Origin: Sphingomonas sp. LY29
Lineage (GTDB): Bacteria > Pseudomonadota > Alphaproteobacteria > Sphingomonadales > Sphingomonadaceae
Direction of reading: 5' to 3'
Assembly (NCBI RefSeq): GCF_035593985.1
Contig: NZ_CP141587.1
Span: 806,001-870,000 of the forward strand
Length of the DNA: 64,000 nucleotides
Every line of letters starts with the position of its first letter. Within the stretch, counting starts at the first letter, position 1. Shown here one piece after another: positions 30,505 to 39,776 of this stretch. The notes under the pieces were generated by a model. The model was not told the origin of the DNA. It ran no database searches and was given only the letters and a program-made list of their open reading frames with translations. The position numbers and the translations under genes were made by a program.

Positions 30505-30570
30505 CTAGAAGCGCTCGTGGAACCGGATCGAGCCAAGTCCCTCTGACTTGGCCTCGGCAAGCACACTGCA
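30505..30570 (-). pseudogene. C-terminal remnant of a DEDGC small-protein gene
   Basis: The minus-strand reading SEGLGSIRFHERF with a stop matches SEWLGSIEHQKRF, the end of the frameshifted copy at 23404. The DNA is similar over about 60 bases and the DEDGC core is missing. It lies just downstream of an intact copy (30728). Confidence 0.4.
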
Positions 30571-30727
30571 CCAACCGAATGGGAACATCTCTGGCTTAAA
30601 ATCGACGGCGAGGCGGACAGCGACAGCGCACCTCAGGATTAGTCCGTGGGAGTCGAAAGACTGGGGCTGGGGAAGTTCTCCCGACTCGACCACGGTAAGG
30701 TAATTAAACTTCGTAATATCAGTATGG

Positions 30728-30916
30728 TCAAGGCGTGTGGTGATTGTCCGCATCGGCGCAAGCCAGCCACTGCGAGAACACCTCAATGACCTTCTCTTGC
30801 GGGCCCAAGTTCCTGCACCACACGTCGCGACCCGCTGGCGAGCAAGCCCATACACAGCCATCCTCATCCGGGCCTTCGATCTCGAAGAGCGCCTCCTGAT
30901 TAGGTTCCTCCTGCAT
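30728..30916 (-). CDS. DEDGC small acidic protein (copy 2)
   Basis: 62 aa from the ATG at 30916, which shares its A with the stop of the upstream membrane-protein gene (TGATG). MQEEPNQEALFEIEGPDEDG, then CVWACSPAGRDVWCRNLGP and an end differing from copy 1 (KVIEVFSQWLACADADNH). The core of 37 residues is identical to copy 1 except for a few positions. The coupling to a two-span membrane protein is the only functional hint. Confidence 0.7.
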   Translation of the reverse strand: MQEEPNQEALFEIEGPDEDGCVWACSPAGRDVWCRNLGPQEKVIEVFSQWLACADADNHHTP

Positions 30917-31143
30917 CAATCTTCCCCGCTGCCGTCTTTTCGAAAGCCGATCGCGATAAGTGCCAAGCTCGCAATGACCGTAACGATTGATCCGCCTGCC
31001 AGCCACAAGGCCGCAGCGACGGTCAATCCTTCTTGAATGAAGAAATGCAAACCAGCAGTCGCGGACGCTAGAAGTCCGATGGCCATGACCCAGCAGCCGA
31101 TCTGCGTAAGGTCACGTTCCTTCTTTGGTTTCTCTGTCTGCAT
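30916..31143 (-). CDS. Small two-span membrane protein coupled to the DEDGC gene
   Basis: 75 aa from the ATG giving MQTEKPKKERDL; a GTG two codons upstream is an alternative. Two hydrophobic segments, IGCWVMAIGLLASATAGLHF and WLAGGSIVTVIASLALIAIG, with short loops and an acidic end (KDGSGED). Its stop overlaps the next ATG, so the two products are made together, and the DEDGC protein may bind this membrane protein. No family recognised. Confidence 0.6.
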   Translation of the reverse strand: MQTEKPKKERDLTQIGCWVMAIGLLASATAGLHFFIQEGLTVAAALWLAGGSIVTVIASLALIAIGFRKDGSGED

Positions 31144-31197
31144 TGACACCAAATCAAATTGACGCTCGAGGAATACACAACCCCCGACCGTCCTGCA

Positions 31198-31282
31198 TGT
31201 TGCATCTGTGTTGCATGGAGCCGCCGGGACGTAAATGGAAACGGCGGAAATCAGGGATAATCCATCGCAACACGGCGCAACA
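31198..31282. promoter_or_regulatory. Paired TGTTGC direct and inverted repeats beside tRNA-Arg
   Basis: TGTTGCAT occurs at 31198-31205 and 31209-31216, and CGCAACA, its inverse form, at 31266-31272 and 31276-31282. Members of each pair are 10-11 bases apart. Such repeats next to a tRNA 3' end recall arm-type sites of tyrosine integrases; no integrase gene is in the window. Confidence 0.4.
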
Positions 31283-31346
31283 GGGTCTCAACCGCCTCCT
31301 TTCGCAGGGAAACAGCTAAATGATTGATAACACTAGAAAAAAATGG

Positions 31347-31420
31347 CGCGCCCGGAACGATTCGAACGTCCGACCCTCAGATTCGTAGTCTGATGCTCTA
31401 TCCAGCTGAGCTACGGGCGC
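31347..31420 (-). tRNA. tRNA-Arg (anticodon ACG)
   Basis: Reads GCGCCCG at the acceptor 5' side and CGGGCGC at its 3' side, D-arm AGCTCAGCTGGATAGAGCA, anticodon loop CTACGAA, T-arm with GTTCGAATC. Anticodon ACG at 31386-31384. CCA is not encoded. Its 3' end faces the accessory half, and it marks the step from mosaic to core sequence. Confidence 0.95.
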
Positions 31421-31518
31421 GTGCCGGGGGGTCCATTAGGACGGGGTGCCGGACCGCGCAACCCTCTTTCGCCACTGAAGTGCATGTCGTTGCGAAAGAC
31501 CTGCAGCCTGCCTAGACC

Positions 31519-32019
31519 ATGGCCATGCTCCGTCTCGTCCCCATCGCAGTCATCGTCGCCCTCACTGCCTGCTCCTCCTCGCGCCCCGGCGTGGAGCCGA
31601 GCCTTGCACCTCGCGCCGCCGAAGCCATCGATCCCCGCATCCCCGTGCCGGGTGACGTCCCGCCCGGGCCCGTCGATGCATCGCTGGCATCCACTCTGTC
31701 GGCGCTGGTGCGCGACGCTCGTGCGACGACGGGACCGTTCGAGGCTCAGCGCGCTTCTGCCGCACGCCTCGCCGCTGCCGCGGGCGCTCCTCAAAGCGAA
31801 AGCTGGATCGCCGCCGAGCAAAGCGTGTCCGAATTGACCCGCACGCATGGCGAAGTGACCCGGATCGCGGCCGACATCGATTCTCTGGCCGCCGAACGCA
31901 GCGGCAATCTGACCGCAGCCGACCAGCAGGCGATCCGCGAGGCGGCAAATACCGTTGGCGAGATCAACGCCGCGCAGGCGTCGGCGATCGCGCAAATCAG
32001 CGCTCGGCTGGGGCGCTAG
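31519..32019 (+). CDS. Hypothetical lipoprotein
   Basis: A 166 aa protein. MLRLVPIAVIVALTACSSS is a lipoprotein signal with the lipobox LTAC. The mature part is Ala-rich and helical (LASTLSALVRDARATTGPFE, then a long helix TRTHGEVTRIAADIDSLAAE). The C-terminus overlaps the stop of the convergent acetyltransferase gene by 4 bases. Exported and membrane-anchored; function unknown. Confidence 0.75.
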   Translation: MAMLRLVPIAVIVALTACSSSRPGVEPSLAPRAAEAIDPRIPVPGDVPPGPVDASLASTLSALVRDARATTGPFEAQRASAARLAAAAGAPQSESWIAAEQSVSELTRTHGEVTRIAADIDSLAAERSGNLTAADQQAIREAANTVGEINAAQASAIAQISARLGR

Positions 32020-32582
32020 GCTTCCCGCCGCGTCGCTCGCCAGGCGGCGGCGTCGATCGCGTAGACGATGGTCGGATTGAGTTCCGGCCCGAAGCGAGGG
32101 TCATGGAAGTCGAGATCGGGGCGCCGTGTCATCCCGAGCCGCTTCATCAGGCCCCAGCTTCCCTCATTGCCATCGACTGTGAAGGCGACGACGAAAGGCG
32201 CGCCGAAACGTCCGAATGCAAGGTCGAGCGCGGCAGTCGCCGCCTCTTTTGCGAAGCTCTGGCCCCACGCGGATTCGCGAAACCGCCAGCCGACTTCGAA
32301 CTGGCCGACGAGATCGGTTCCCTCTGCGTTGACCCGCTTGAGTCCGCAGAAGCCAAGCAATTCACGAGATTCGCGGCGCTCGACCAGCCAGAAGGTGTGA
32401 CCATAGTCCCTCTGGAAGCCGTCAAGGCGCTCCACCGCTGCATCCCATTTCGCGCGATCCTGCACGCCGCCCAGCCAGCGCATGACCGCGGGGCTATTCA
32501 TGACCTCGTAGAAACGGTCGCTGTCGCCCACCCCCCACTCGCGAAGGATCAGGCGCTCGGTCGTAGCCACGATCGCAGTCAC
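32016..32582 (-). CDS. GNAT family acetyltransferase
   Basis: A 188 aa GNAT enzyme of the RimJ/RimL-like group: TTERLILREWGVGDSDRFYE at the start, GFCGLKRV, FEVGWRFRESAWGQSFAKEA (the acetyl-CoA-binding R-x2-x-G-like loop and helix) and FTVDGNEGSWGLMKRLGM. The target (protein N-terminus or small molecule) cannot be read from sequence. It is on the same strand as hemB with a 4-base gap, so the two may be co-transcribed. Confidence 0.85.
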   Translation of the reverse strand: MTAIVATTERLILREWGVGDSDRFYEVMNSPAVMRWLGGVQDRAKWDAAVERLDGFQRDYGHTFWLVERRESRELLGFCGLKRVNAEGTDLVGQFEVGWRFRESAWGQSFAKEAATAALDLAFGRFGAPFVVAFTVDGNEGSWGLMKRLGMTRRPDLDFHDPRFGPELNPTIVYAIDAAAWRATRREA

Positions 32583-32586
32583 GACT

Positions 32587-33582
32587 TCAGCCCTGAATCA
32601 GTCGAGCCGCGTCGGGCGCGTGATAGGTGAGGATGCCGGTCGCGCCGGCGCGCTTGAATGCGGTGAGTGTTTCCAGGATCAGCGCGTCGCGGTCGCCCGC
32701 GCCGGTCGCGGCCGCAGCCTCGATCATCGCATATTCGCCCGACACGGCGTAAGCGAAGGTCGGAACGCCGAACTCACGCTTCACCGCCGCGACGATGTCC
32801 AGATAGGGCAGCCCCGGCTTGACCATCACCATGTCGGCGCCCTCGGCGAGGTCGAGCGCGACTTCGCGAAGCGCCTCGGCGGCGTTGGCGGGATCCATCT
32901 GGTAACCGCGCTTGTCGCCCTTCAGCAGGCCGCGACTGCCGACAGCGTCGCGAAACGGGCCGTAGAAGGCCGATGCATATTTGGCGGCGTAGGCCATGAT
33001 CGCGACATCGCAGTGCCCGGCCTGCTCCAGCCCTTCGCGGATCGCGCCGACCCGGCCGTCCATCATGTCCGACGGCGCGACGATATCCGCGCCCGCGGCG
33101 GCCTGTACCAGCGCCTGCTCAACCAAAATCCTCGACGTCTCGTCGTTCTTCACGCAGCCGCGATCGTCGACTAGGCCGTCATGGCCGTGAGCGGTGTAAG
33201 GGTCGAGTGCGACGTCGGTCAACACGCCGACCTCCGGCACCGTCTCCTTGATCGCGCGGATCGCGCGACAGATCAGATTGTCGGGATTGAGCGCCTCGCG
33301 CGCATCCTCGCTGCGAAGGGTGGCCGGCGTGTTAGGAAACAGCGCGATACAAGGAATGCCGAGATCGCGCGCCTCGCGGGCCTTTTCGGCCAGACGATCG
33401 ACACTCCAGCGGCTGACGCTGGGTAGCGCGTCAATCGGTTCTTCGCACCCGGAACCGGCGCAGACGAACAGCGGCCAGATCAGGTCGCTGGCGTGAAGTC
33501 GATGCTCGGCGAGCATGGCGCGGATCCATGGCGAACTACGGCCACGGCGCATTCGAAGCGCGGGAAAGGACGGTTGGGACAT
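32587..33582 (-). CDS. hemB: Delta-aminolevulinic acid dehydratase (porphobilinogen synthase)
   Basis: A 331 aa enzyme joining two 5-aminolevulinate molecules into porphobilinogen in haem biosynthesis. Active-site Lys residues lie in MAYAAKYASAFYGPFRDA and MVMVKPGLPYLD. The metal region DVALDPYTAHGHDGL lacks the zinc-binding Cys triad, so it is of the magnesium-type group. The length is normal and a ribosome site is not strong. Divergent from the lipid kinase gene. Confidence 0.95.
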   Translation of the reverse strand: MSQPSFPALRMRRGRSSPWIRAMLAEHRLHASDLIWPLFVCAGSGCEEPIDALPSVSRWSVDRLAEKAREARDLGIPCIALFPNTPATLRSEDAREALNPDNLICRAIRAIKETVPEVGVLTDVALDPYTAHGHDGLVDDRGCVKNDETSRILVEQALVQAAAGADIVAPSDMMDGRVGAIREGLEQAGHCDVAIMAYAAKYASAFYGPFRDAVGSRGLLKGDKRGYQMDPANAAEALREVALDLAEGADMVMVKPGLPYLDIVAAVKREFGVPTFAYAVSGEYAMIEAAAATGAGDRDALILETLTAFKRAGATGILTYHAPDAARLIQG

Positions 33583-33645
33583 GGTCGCGCCATATCGTCA
33601 TTCGTCGCGTCGGACCATATCGCGCTTCCCATGCATTGAGCGCGC

Positions 33646-34536
33646 ATGAGCAAACCCCTTCCCCGCCAAGCGATCCTGGTCGTCAATGCCATGAGCCGCC
33701 GCGGCGCCGACGTCTTCGAAGAAGCGCGCGACAAGCTGATCGCCGCCGGGATCGACCTGATCGACGCCTATGCGGTCGATAAGCCCGAGGATATGGACCC
33801 GACCGTCAAGAAGGCGATCGAGCGCGCGCCTATGGTCATTCTCGGCGGGGGCGACGGGTCGCTGTCGACCAACGTCGATCATTTCGTCGGCAAGGATACG
33901 GTGTTCGCGATCCTTCCGCTCGGCACCGCCAACAGCTTCGCCAAGACGCTGGGCATGACCACCGACCTCGATGCCGCAATCGACGTCATCGCCAACGGGC
34001 AGCGCAAGCGGATCGATCTTGGAATGATCGATGACGATTATTTCGCCAATGCCGCGGCGCTCGGACTGAGCCCGCTGATTGCCGACACCGTGCCGCACAA
34101 GCTCAAGAAATATCTCGGCATGGTCGGCTACCTGATTTGGGCGGCGCGGGTTGCGTTCAAGTTCCGCCCTTTTCGCCTCCGCGTCACGCTGGAAGACGGC
34201 AGCTGCGTCAAGGCGTGGGCGACCGAAGCCCGCATCTTCAACGGCACTCACCATGGCGGCGTCGAACTCACGGAGACACAGGCGCTCGACAGCGGCGAAA
34301 TCGTCATCCAGGCGGTCACGGGCAAAAGCCTGTGGGGCCTCGCGTGGAGTTGGTTCGCGACACTATTCAAGCTCCGCAATCGCGAGATGACGACCACGGA
34401 ATGGCGCGGCACTTCGATGCGCCTGGAAGCGCGCCCGCGTCAGAAGATCAGCATCGACGGCGAGATTTCCGCCAAGACGCCGGTGACGGTCCACATCGCC
34501 GACGGCGTCATCGAAGTCGCCGCACCGAAAGACTGA
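33646..34536 (+). CDS. Diacylglycerol/lipid kinase family protein
   Basis: A 296 aa DAGK-catalytic protein: VILGGGDGSLSTNVDHF (nucleotide-binding GGGDGS loop) and AILPLGTANSFAKTLGM, then a beta-sandwich second domain ending ISIDGEISAKTPVTVHIADG. These enzymes phosphorylate diacylglycerol or related lipids in bacteria; substrate unproven. It runs exactly up to the valS stop (convergent, no gap). Confidence 0.9.
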   Translation: MSKPLPRQAILVVNAMSRRGADVFEEARDKLIAAGIDLIDAYAVDKPEDMDPTVKKAIERAPMVILGGGDGSLSTNVDHFVGKDTVFAILPLGTANSFAKTLGMTTDLDAAIDVIANGQRKRIDLGMIDDDYFANAAALGLSPLIADTVPHKLKKYLGMVGYLIWAARVAFKFRPFRLRVTLEDGSCVKAWATEARIFNGTHHGGVELTETQALDSGEIVIQAVTGKSLWGLAWSWFATLFKLRNREMTTTEWRGTSMRLEARPRQKISIDGEISAKTPVTVHIADGVIEVAAPKD

Positions 34537-37158
34537 TCAGCCCAGCCGTGCCAATGCCGCCGACAGGCGTTCGGCCTCGGACGCTCGCTCCTCATGGTCG
34601 GCACGCGCTTTCTCGACCGCTTCGGGCTTGGCCCGCTCGGTGAAGGACGGATTGCCGAGGCGCGCGGCGAGTCCGTCGCGGTCCTTTTCCGCCACGGCGA
34701 TCGCTTTCGCCAAGCGAGCGCGCTCGGCATCGAGGTCGATCGCGTCGCCCAACGGAAAGGCGATGGTGACGCCGTCGACGACGATCTGTGCCGAGCCTTC
34801 TGGCACCGCATCCGCGGCGATGGCGGGACCGACCTTGGCAATGCGGGCCAGCGTCGGCTCGTTCGCCGCCATCCGCGTCATCATTCCCTCGTGCCCGCCG
34901 ATGACCTGCGGCTGCAGGGTCGCGCTCCACGGCACGTTGAGCTCGGCGCGCATCGCGCGAACTTCCTCGATCAGCCGCACGAGCCCGTCGATTTCCCACT
35001 TGGCGCGGGGGTCGGCCTGGGCCTCGGGCTCCGGCCATTTGGCAACGATCAGGTCGTAAGGCCGCTCGCCCATGCTATGCCACAGCTCTTCGGTGATGAA
35101 CGGCATCAGCGGGTGGAGCATGACGAGGATCTGGTCGAACCCCCACGCCGCGACCGCGCGCGTTTCGCCGTCCCACGTCCCTTTCACCAGCTCGACATAC
35201 CAGTCGCAGAAGGTGCCCCAGGTGAAGTGGTAGATCGCGTCGGCCATGTCGTCGAAGCGAAGCTCGGCGAACGCCTTGTCGAGCGTCGCTAGCGTCGAGA
35301 CGACTTCGCCGATGATCCAGCGATTGACCGGCAGCTCGGCCTCGGGCGCAGCGATGCTTTGCGATGCGCCGACACCATTGCCCTGAAGGAAACGCGCGGC
35401 GTTCCACAGCTTGGTGGCGAAGTTGCGATAGCCTTCGACCCTTTTTTCATCGAGCTTGATGTCGCGGCCCTGGCTTTCCATCGCCGCCAGCGTGAACCGC
35501 AGCGCATCGGCGCCGTAGCGATCGATCAGCCCGAGGGGGTCGACCGTATTGCCCTTCGACTTGGACATCTTGGCGCCGCTGGCGTCGCGGACGAGGCCGT
35601 GAAGGTAAAGCGTTTTCCACGGCACTTCCTTCATGAACTCGATCCCCTGCATCGCCATCCGCGCGTCCCAGAAGAACAGGATGTCGAAGCCGGAGATGAG
35701 CACGTCGTTGGGGTAGTGGCGCTGTAGGTCGGCGGTCTGCTCGGGCCAGCCGAGCGTGGCAAACGGCCACAGCGCCGAAGAGAACCAGGTGTCGAGCACG
35801 TCTTCGTCTCGGCGAAGCTCGCGGTCGCCGGCCTGCGCACGTGCCTCCTCTTCGGTCTCGGCGACAAAGACATTGCCGTCCGTGTCGAACCACGCCGGAA
35901 TCCGGTGCCCCCACCACAACTGGCGCGAGACGCACCACGGCTGGATGTTCTCCAGCCAGTTGAACCAGGTCTTCGACCAGCTTTCGGGAACGATCTTGAT
36001 TGCGCCCGACCGGGTCGCTTCGATCACCGGCTTCACCAGCGTCGCGGCGTCGACATACCATTGGTCGGTCAGCCACGGTTCGATGACGACGTTCGAACGG
36101 TCGCCGTAGGGCGTGGCGATGACGCGGTCCTCGACCTTGACCAAGGCGCCCTCGGCCTCGAGCAATTCGACCACCCGCTTACGCGCATCGAAGCGGTCCA
36201 TTCCGATCAGTTCGGCGGGGATCAGGCCGTCGGCGGTCTGGGTGACCTTCGCACCGGCGTCGAGCATGTTGAGCATCTCGCCGGGTTTGAAGCCCGCGCG
36301 TTTTCCGACTTCATAGTCGTTGAAATCGTGTCCCGGCGTGATCTTAACCGCGCCCGACCCAAGCTCGGGATCGGCATGTTCGTCGGCGACAATCGGGATC
36401 AGGCGACCGGTGATCGGCTGGCGCAGCTTCTTGCCCAGCATCGCGCCAAAGCGCTCGTCGGTCGGGTGAACCGCGACCGCCATGTCGGCGAGCATCGTCT
36501 CGGGCCGCGTGGTTGCAACCTCGATGAAGCCCGGACCGGTTTCGAGCGGATAGCGCAGCGTCCAGAATTTTCCGGCGGTGTCGCGCGTTTCGACTTCCAG
36601 GTCGCTGATCGCGGTTTGGAACTTGGGATCCCAGTTCACCAGCCGCTTGTCGCGGTAGAGCAACCCGCGCTTGTGCAATTCGACAAACACATGGGTGACG
36701 GCCTTCGAAAAGCCCTCGTCCATGGTGAAGCGCTCGTTCGACCAGTCGCACGACGCGCCAAGGCGGCGAAGCTGCCGCGTGATCTGGCCGCCGCTTTCGG
36801 CTTTCCAATCCCAGACCCGCTCCAGGAATTTATCGCGGCCGAGGTCGGTGCGCTTGACGCCCTCCCCGTCCAGTTGCCGCTCGACCACCATCTGCGTGGC
36901 GATGCCGGCATGGTCGGTCCCGACAACCCAAAGCGCATCCTTGCCCTGCATCCGCGCATGGCGGGTCAGGATGTCCTGCAGCGTATTGTCGAGCGCATGC
37001 CCGATATGCAGGCTGCCGGTGACGTTCGGCGGCGGCATGACGATCGTGAACGGAGTCGCGTCGCCGCGCGCGGGGCGGAACAGGCCGCCCTCTTCCCAAT
37101 GCTGATACCAGCGTGCCTCGATGGCGGCGGGGTCGAAAGTCTTGGCGAGTTCGGTCAT
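34537..37158 (-). CDS. valS: Valine--tRNA ligase
   Basis: An 873 aa class I synthetase. HIGH-type motif in [22 protein letters not shown] in [15 protein letters not shown]. Other landmarks are an editing domain ([17 protein letters not shown]), a tRNA-binding anticodon domain and a C-terminal coiled coil ([35 protein letters not shown]). Charges tRNA-Val. Full length. It lies at the downstream end of the pcm-tolC-PopZ group, separated from the last by the S9 peptidase. Confidence 0.97.
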   Translation of the reverse strand: MTELAKTFDPAAIEARWYQHWEEGGLFRPARGDATPFTIVMPPPNVTGSLHIGHALDNTLQDILTRHARMQGKDALWVVGTDHAGIATQMVVERQLDGEGVKRTDLGRDKFLERVWDWKAESGGQITRQLRRLGASCDWSNERFTMDEGFSKAVTHVFVELHKRGLLYRDKRLVNWDPKFQTAISDLEVETRDTAGKFWTLRYPLETGPGFIEVATTRPETMLADMAVAVHPTDERFGAMLGKKLRQPITGRLIPIVADEHADPELGSGAVKITPGHDFNDYEVGKRAGFKPGEMLNMLDAGAKVTQTADGLIPAELIGMDRFDARKRVVELLEAEGALVKVEDRVIATPYGDRSNVVIEPWLTDQWYVDAATLVKPVIEATRSGAIKIVPESWSKTWFNWLENIQPWCVSRQLWWGHRIPAWFDTDGNVFVAETEEEARAQAGDRELRRDEDVLDTWFSSALWPFATLGWPEQTADLQRHYPNDVLISGFDILFFWDARMAMQGIEFMKEVPWKTLYLHGLVRDASGAKMSKSKGNTVDPLGLIDRYGADALRFTLAAMESQGRDIKLDEKRVEGYRNFATKLWNAARFLQGNGVGASQSIAAPEAELPVNRWIIGEVVSTLATLDKAFAELRFDDMADAIYHFTWGTFCDWYVELVKGTWDGETRAVAAWGFDQILVMLHPLMPFITEELWHSMGERPYDLIVAKWPEPEAQADPRAKWEIDGLVRLIEEVRAMRAELNVPWSATLQPQVIGGHEGMMTRMAANEPTLARIAKVGPAIAADAVPEGSAQIVVDGVTIAFPLGDAIDLDAERARLAKAIAVAEKDRDGLAARLGNPSFTERAKPEAVEKARADHEERASEAERLSAALARLG

Positions 37159-37225
37159 CAGCGGCGGTTAGCGGCGGGCGGGCAAGGACTCAACCGTCGA
37201 TGCCCTGCCCGCCGCCTCGCGCCGG

Positions 37226-39292
37226 TTACTGCGCAGCGTTCTGCATGATCGGCTGCGGACCCATCCAGCGGTTCATCCAGCCGAACACTTCGCCGTACCA
37301 TTGGATCGAATTCTTGGGCTTGAGCACCCAGTGATTCTCGTCCGGGAACACCACCAGCTTCGACGGAATGCCACGCCGCTGGAGCGCAGTGAAGCTCGCA
37401 ATCCCCTGCGTATAGGGAATGCGGAAGTCCTTTTCGCCGGTGATCACCAGCATCGGGGTCTTCCACTGCGCGACGTGGTTCACCGGATTCCACTTTTCGA
37501 AGGCATCGGGGTCTTCGTAATAGGTCTTCCCGCCATGCTCCCACTCGTCGAACCACAATTCCTCGGTTTCGTAGGCCATGGCGCGAGCGTCGAAGACGCC
37601 GTCATGCTGGACGAGGCATTTGAACCGGTCGGACCATTTCCCGGCGATCCAGTTCATCATGTAGCCGCCATAGCTGGCGCCGAGCGCGCAGGCGTTGTTG
37701 GCATCGAGCTGCGCGTCCTGCGCGGTTGCGTAGGCAAGCCCGCGCTTCAAATCCTCGAGCGGTTTCCCGCCCCAGTCGTTGCGGATCGAGTCGGTGAAGG
37801 CCTGGCCGTATCCGGTCGACCCGTGGAAATCGATGCTGACCACCGCGTAGCCGGGCGACGTGAACAGCCGCGGGTTCCAGCGATAGGACCAGCCGTTGCC
37901 GAAGCTGCCCTGCGGGCCGCCGTGGACGACGAAGGCGATCGGGAGCTTCCCGCGTGCCCCGGCGGGTTTCATCTTCATCCCCCACACGCGGTCGCCGTCG
38001 GCACCGCGAAAGGCGAACTTTTCAAAGCTGACCGGGTCGAGCTGCGCCAGCAGGTCGCGGTTGACGTCGGTCAGGCGCGATACGGTGCCGCCCGCGGTCA
38101 CGCGGAACAGGTCGTCGGGTGCCATCACGCTGTTCTGCGTGAACAGCGCGCCGCCGTCGGGCATCGGCAGGACGTTGCCGGCATGGCCGTTGCCGGTCAG
38201 TCGGGTGACCCGGCCGTTGCCGACGTCGATACGCCACACCGGCGCTTCCATCGTGTCCTCGGCGGTGACGAGCAGGGTGCGGCTGTCGCGGGTCCACGCC
38301 AGCGATCCGACCGAGCGATCCCATCCGGAAGTCAGCGGGCGAACCTGCCCGGTGGCAAGGTCGCGAAGCATCACGACCAGCCGGTCGGCTTCATAGCCCA
38401 CTCGCGCCATCGAAACATACGCCAGCGTGCGACCGTCGGGCGACAGGGTCGGCAGCGTGTCGGTGCCGTCATTGGCATCGGTCAAGTTCACGGGCGGCGT
38501 CGATCCGTCGGCGGCCGCGGCGAAGATATCGAGGTTGGTCGAGGTCGGCTCGATGCGTCCGGCCTCGCGCAGCGCGAAGTACACGGTGCGACCGTCGGGC
38601 GAGAGCGCGATCTCCTCGCCGCCGCCGAAAGGCTTCGACGGCGTATCGCCGACCAGCGCGCCGGTCACCGGAACGCCCGGACCGGTCACGCGGCCATTAG
38701 CAATGGTGAAGGAAAAGATGCGGCTGCGCACGCCGGGCTCGACCCACGTGTCCCAGTGACGGACGAATAGTTGATCATAGACGCGACCCGATCCGGTCGC
38801 GGGCTTGAGCGGAAGGCCGGCGCATCCGAAGTCGGTGCAGCGCAGGTCGCGGTCGGCGAAGAGGACGAGGCGGCTGCCGTTGGCGCTGATCTTGAAGCCC
38901 GAAATGTCACCCTTGACCGACGATACCTGCACGGGTCGGCCGCCCACCGTCATGCGGAAGAGCTGGTCCTGACCGCCGGCGGGCGCGAGGTACCAGATCG
39001 CTCCGTCGGCGCCGAACACGGCGCTGTGACCGCCCTTCAGCGCGGCGACTGGCTGCGGCGCGGCACCGGGACGACGCAGGTCGAGCAGGTGGAGCGGATT
39101 GTTGCGCTTGTTCGCCGCAAGGTCAGTGCTCGACAGGGTGAAGATCGCATAGCGCCCGTCGGGCGACACGCTGGGCGCGCCGAGGCGTCGCATCATGTGC
39201 ATGTCGGTCGCGGTCATCGGGCGCGCGATCGCGGGCGTGGAAGCGAGGGCGGAGGCCGCGAGCACGGCGGCGAGCAGGGTGCGCTTGATCAT
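37226..39292 (-). CDS. S9 family serine peptidase (dipeptidyl-peptidase / acylaminoacyl-peptidase-like)
   Basis: 688 aa from the ATG giving MIKRTLLAAVLAASALASTP, a signal peptide, so periplasmic or exported; upstream in-frame codons would lose the signal. The middle is a beta-propeller with DPP-type repeats (VSPDGRYAIFTL, LSPDGRTVYF, LSPDGRTLAYV). The C-terminal hydrolase has GASYGGYMMNW (nucleophile Ser), GEKDFRIPYTQG (Asp) and ENHWVLKP (His). The substrate is a peptide. Confidence 0.92.
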   Translation of the reverse strand: MIKRTLLAAVLAASALASTPAIARPMTATDMHMMRRLGAPSVSPDGRYAIFTLSSTDLAANKRNNPLHLLDLRRPGAAPQPVAALKGGHSAVFGADGAIWYLAPAGGQDQLFRMTVGGRPVQVSSVKGDISGFKISANGSRLVLFADRDLRCTDFGCAGLPLKPATGSGRVYDQLFVRHWDTWVEPGVRSRIFSFTIANGRVTGPGVPVTGALVGDTPSKPFGGGEEIALSPDGRTVYFALREAGRIEPTSTNLDIFAAAADGSTPPVNLTDANDGTDTLPTLSPDGRTLAYVSMARVGYEADRLVVMLRDLATGQVRPLTSGWDRSVGSLAWTRDSRTLLVTAEDTMEAPVWRIDVGNGRVTRLTGNGHAGNVLPMPDGGALFTQNSVMAPDDLFRVTAGGTVSRLTDVNRDLLAQLDPVSFEKFAFRGADGDRVWGMKMKPAGARGKLPIAFVVHGGPQGSFGNGWSYRWNPRLFTSPGYAVVSIDFHGSTGYGQAFTDSIRNDWGGKPLEDLKRGLAYATAQDAQLDANNACALGASYGGYMMNWIAGKWSDRFKCLVQHDGVFDARAMAYETEELWFDEWEHGGKTYYEDPDAFEKWNPVNHVAQWKTPMLVITGEKDFRIPYTQGIASFTALQRRGIPSKLVVFPDENHWVLKPKNSIQWYGEVFGWMNRWMGPQPIMQNAAQ

Positions 39293-39333
39293 GGCGCGGA
39301 CGCTAGCAGAGGCCCGCGAAGGTGCAAGAAGCC

Positions 39334-39762
39334 CTAGAGCGGGCGACCGGTGATCCGCGTGATCTCGCGCTTCACATGATCGTCGACGATCTGCGGAAGG
39401 CGCTCGTCGAGCCATTGCTTGAGCAATGGCCGAAGCATCTCGCGCACCATTTCCTCAAGCGGATTGACCGCGGGCTGCGGCGGCGGTGCGCTAGCGGCGG
39501 CGGTCACCAACGCTTCGATCGACTGCCGGCTGCTGTCGGCGACGCTGTCCTCGACCAGTGGCGGACCAAGGTCCGCCTCAATCACCGGAAGGTCGATCGG
39601 CTCGGCAGCCATGCTCTCGTCGAGCTCGAGAACGTCTTCCTCGGCATCGTCGTACGACGCGCCGGGCAGCGGAGCCGCGGCGCGAATCTCCTTCTCCTCG
39701 GCGATCACTCGTTTGATCGACGCGAGGATGTCTTCCATCGATGGTTCGCGAGCCCCGGCCAT
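39334..39762 (-). CDS. PopZ-like (DUF2497) protein
   Basis: A 142 aa protein from the ATG at 39762: AGAREPSMEDILASIKRVIA at the N-terminus and NPLEEMVREMLRPLLKQWLD, ERLPQIVDDHVKREI at the C-terminus are the two conserved parts of PopZ-family polar organisers. The middle is acidic and disordered, as in the family. PopZ scaffolds the chromosome end at the cell pole in Caulobacter; a polar role here is inference. It sits between the S9 peptidase and the TolC-type gene. Confidence 0.85.
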   Translation of the reverse strand: MAGAREPSMEDILASIKRVIAEEKEIRAAAPLPGASYDDAEEDVLELDESMAAEPIDLPVIEADLGPPLVEDSVADSSRQSIEALVTAAASAPPPQPAVNPLEEMVREMLRPLLKQWLDERLPQIVDDHVKREITRITGRPL

Positions 39763-39776
39763 CGCCAATCTATTGC

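Noticed and set aside
30505..30756. 82 aa minus-strand ORF downstream of the DEDGC gene
   Set aside because: Only its end matches a known element (listed as a remnant); the rest has no support.
35905..37248. 447 aa plus-strand ORF
   Set aside because: Antisense to valS, whose class I synthetase motifs are unmistakable.
37301..38770. 489 aa plus-strand ORF
   Set aside because: Antisense to the S9 peptidase; GC-rich shadow.
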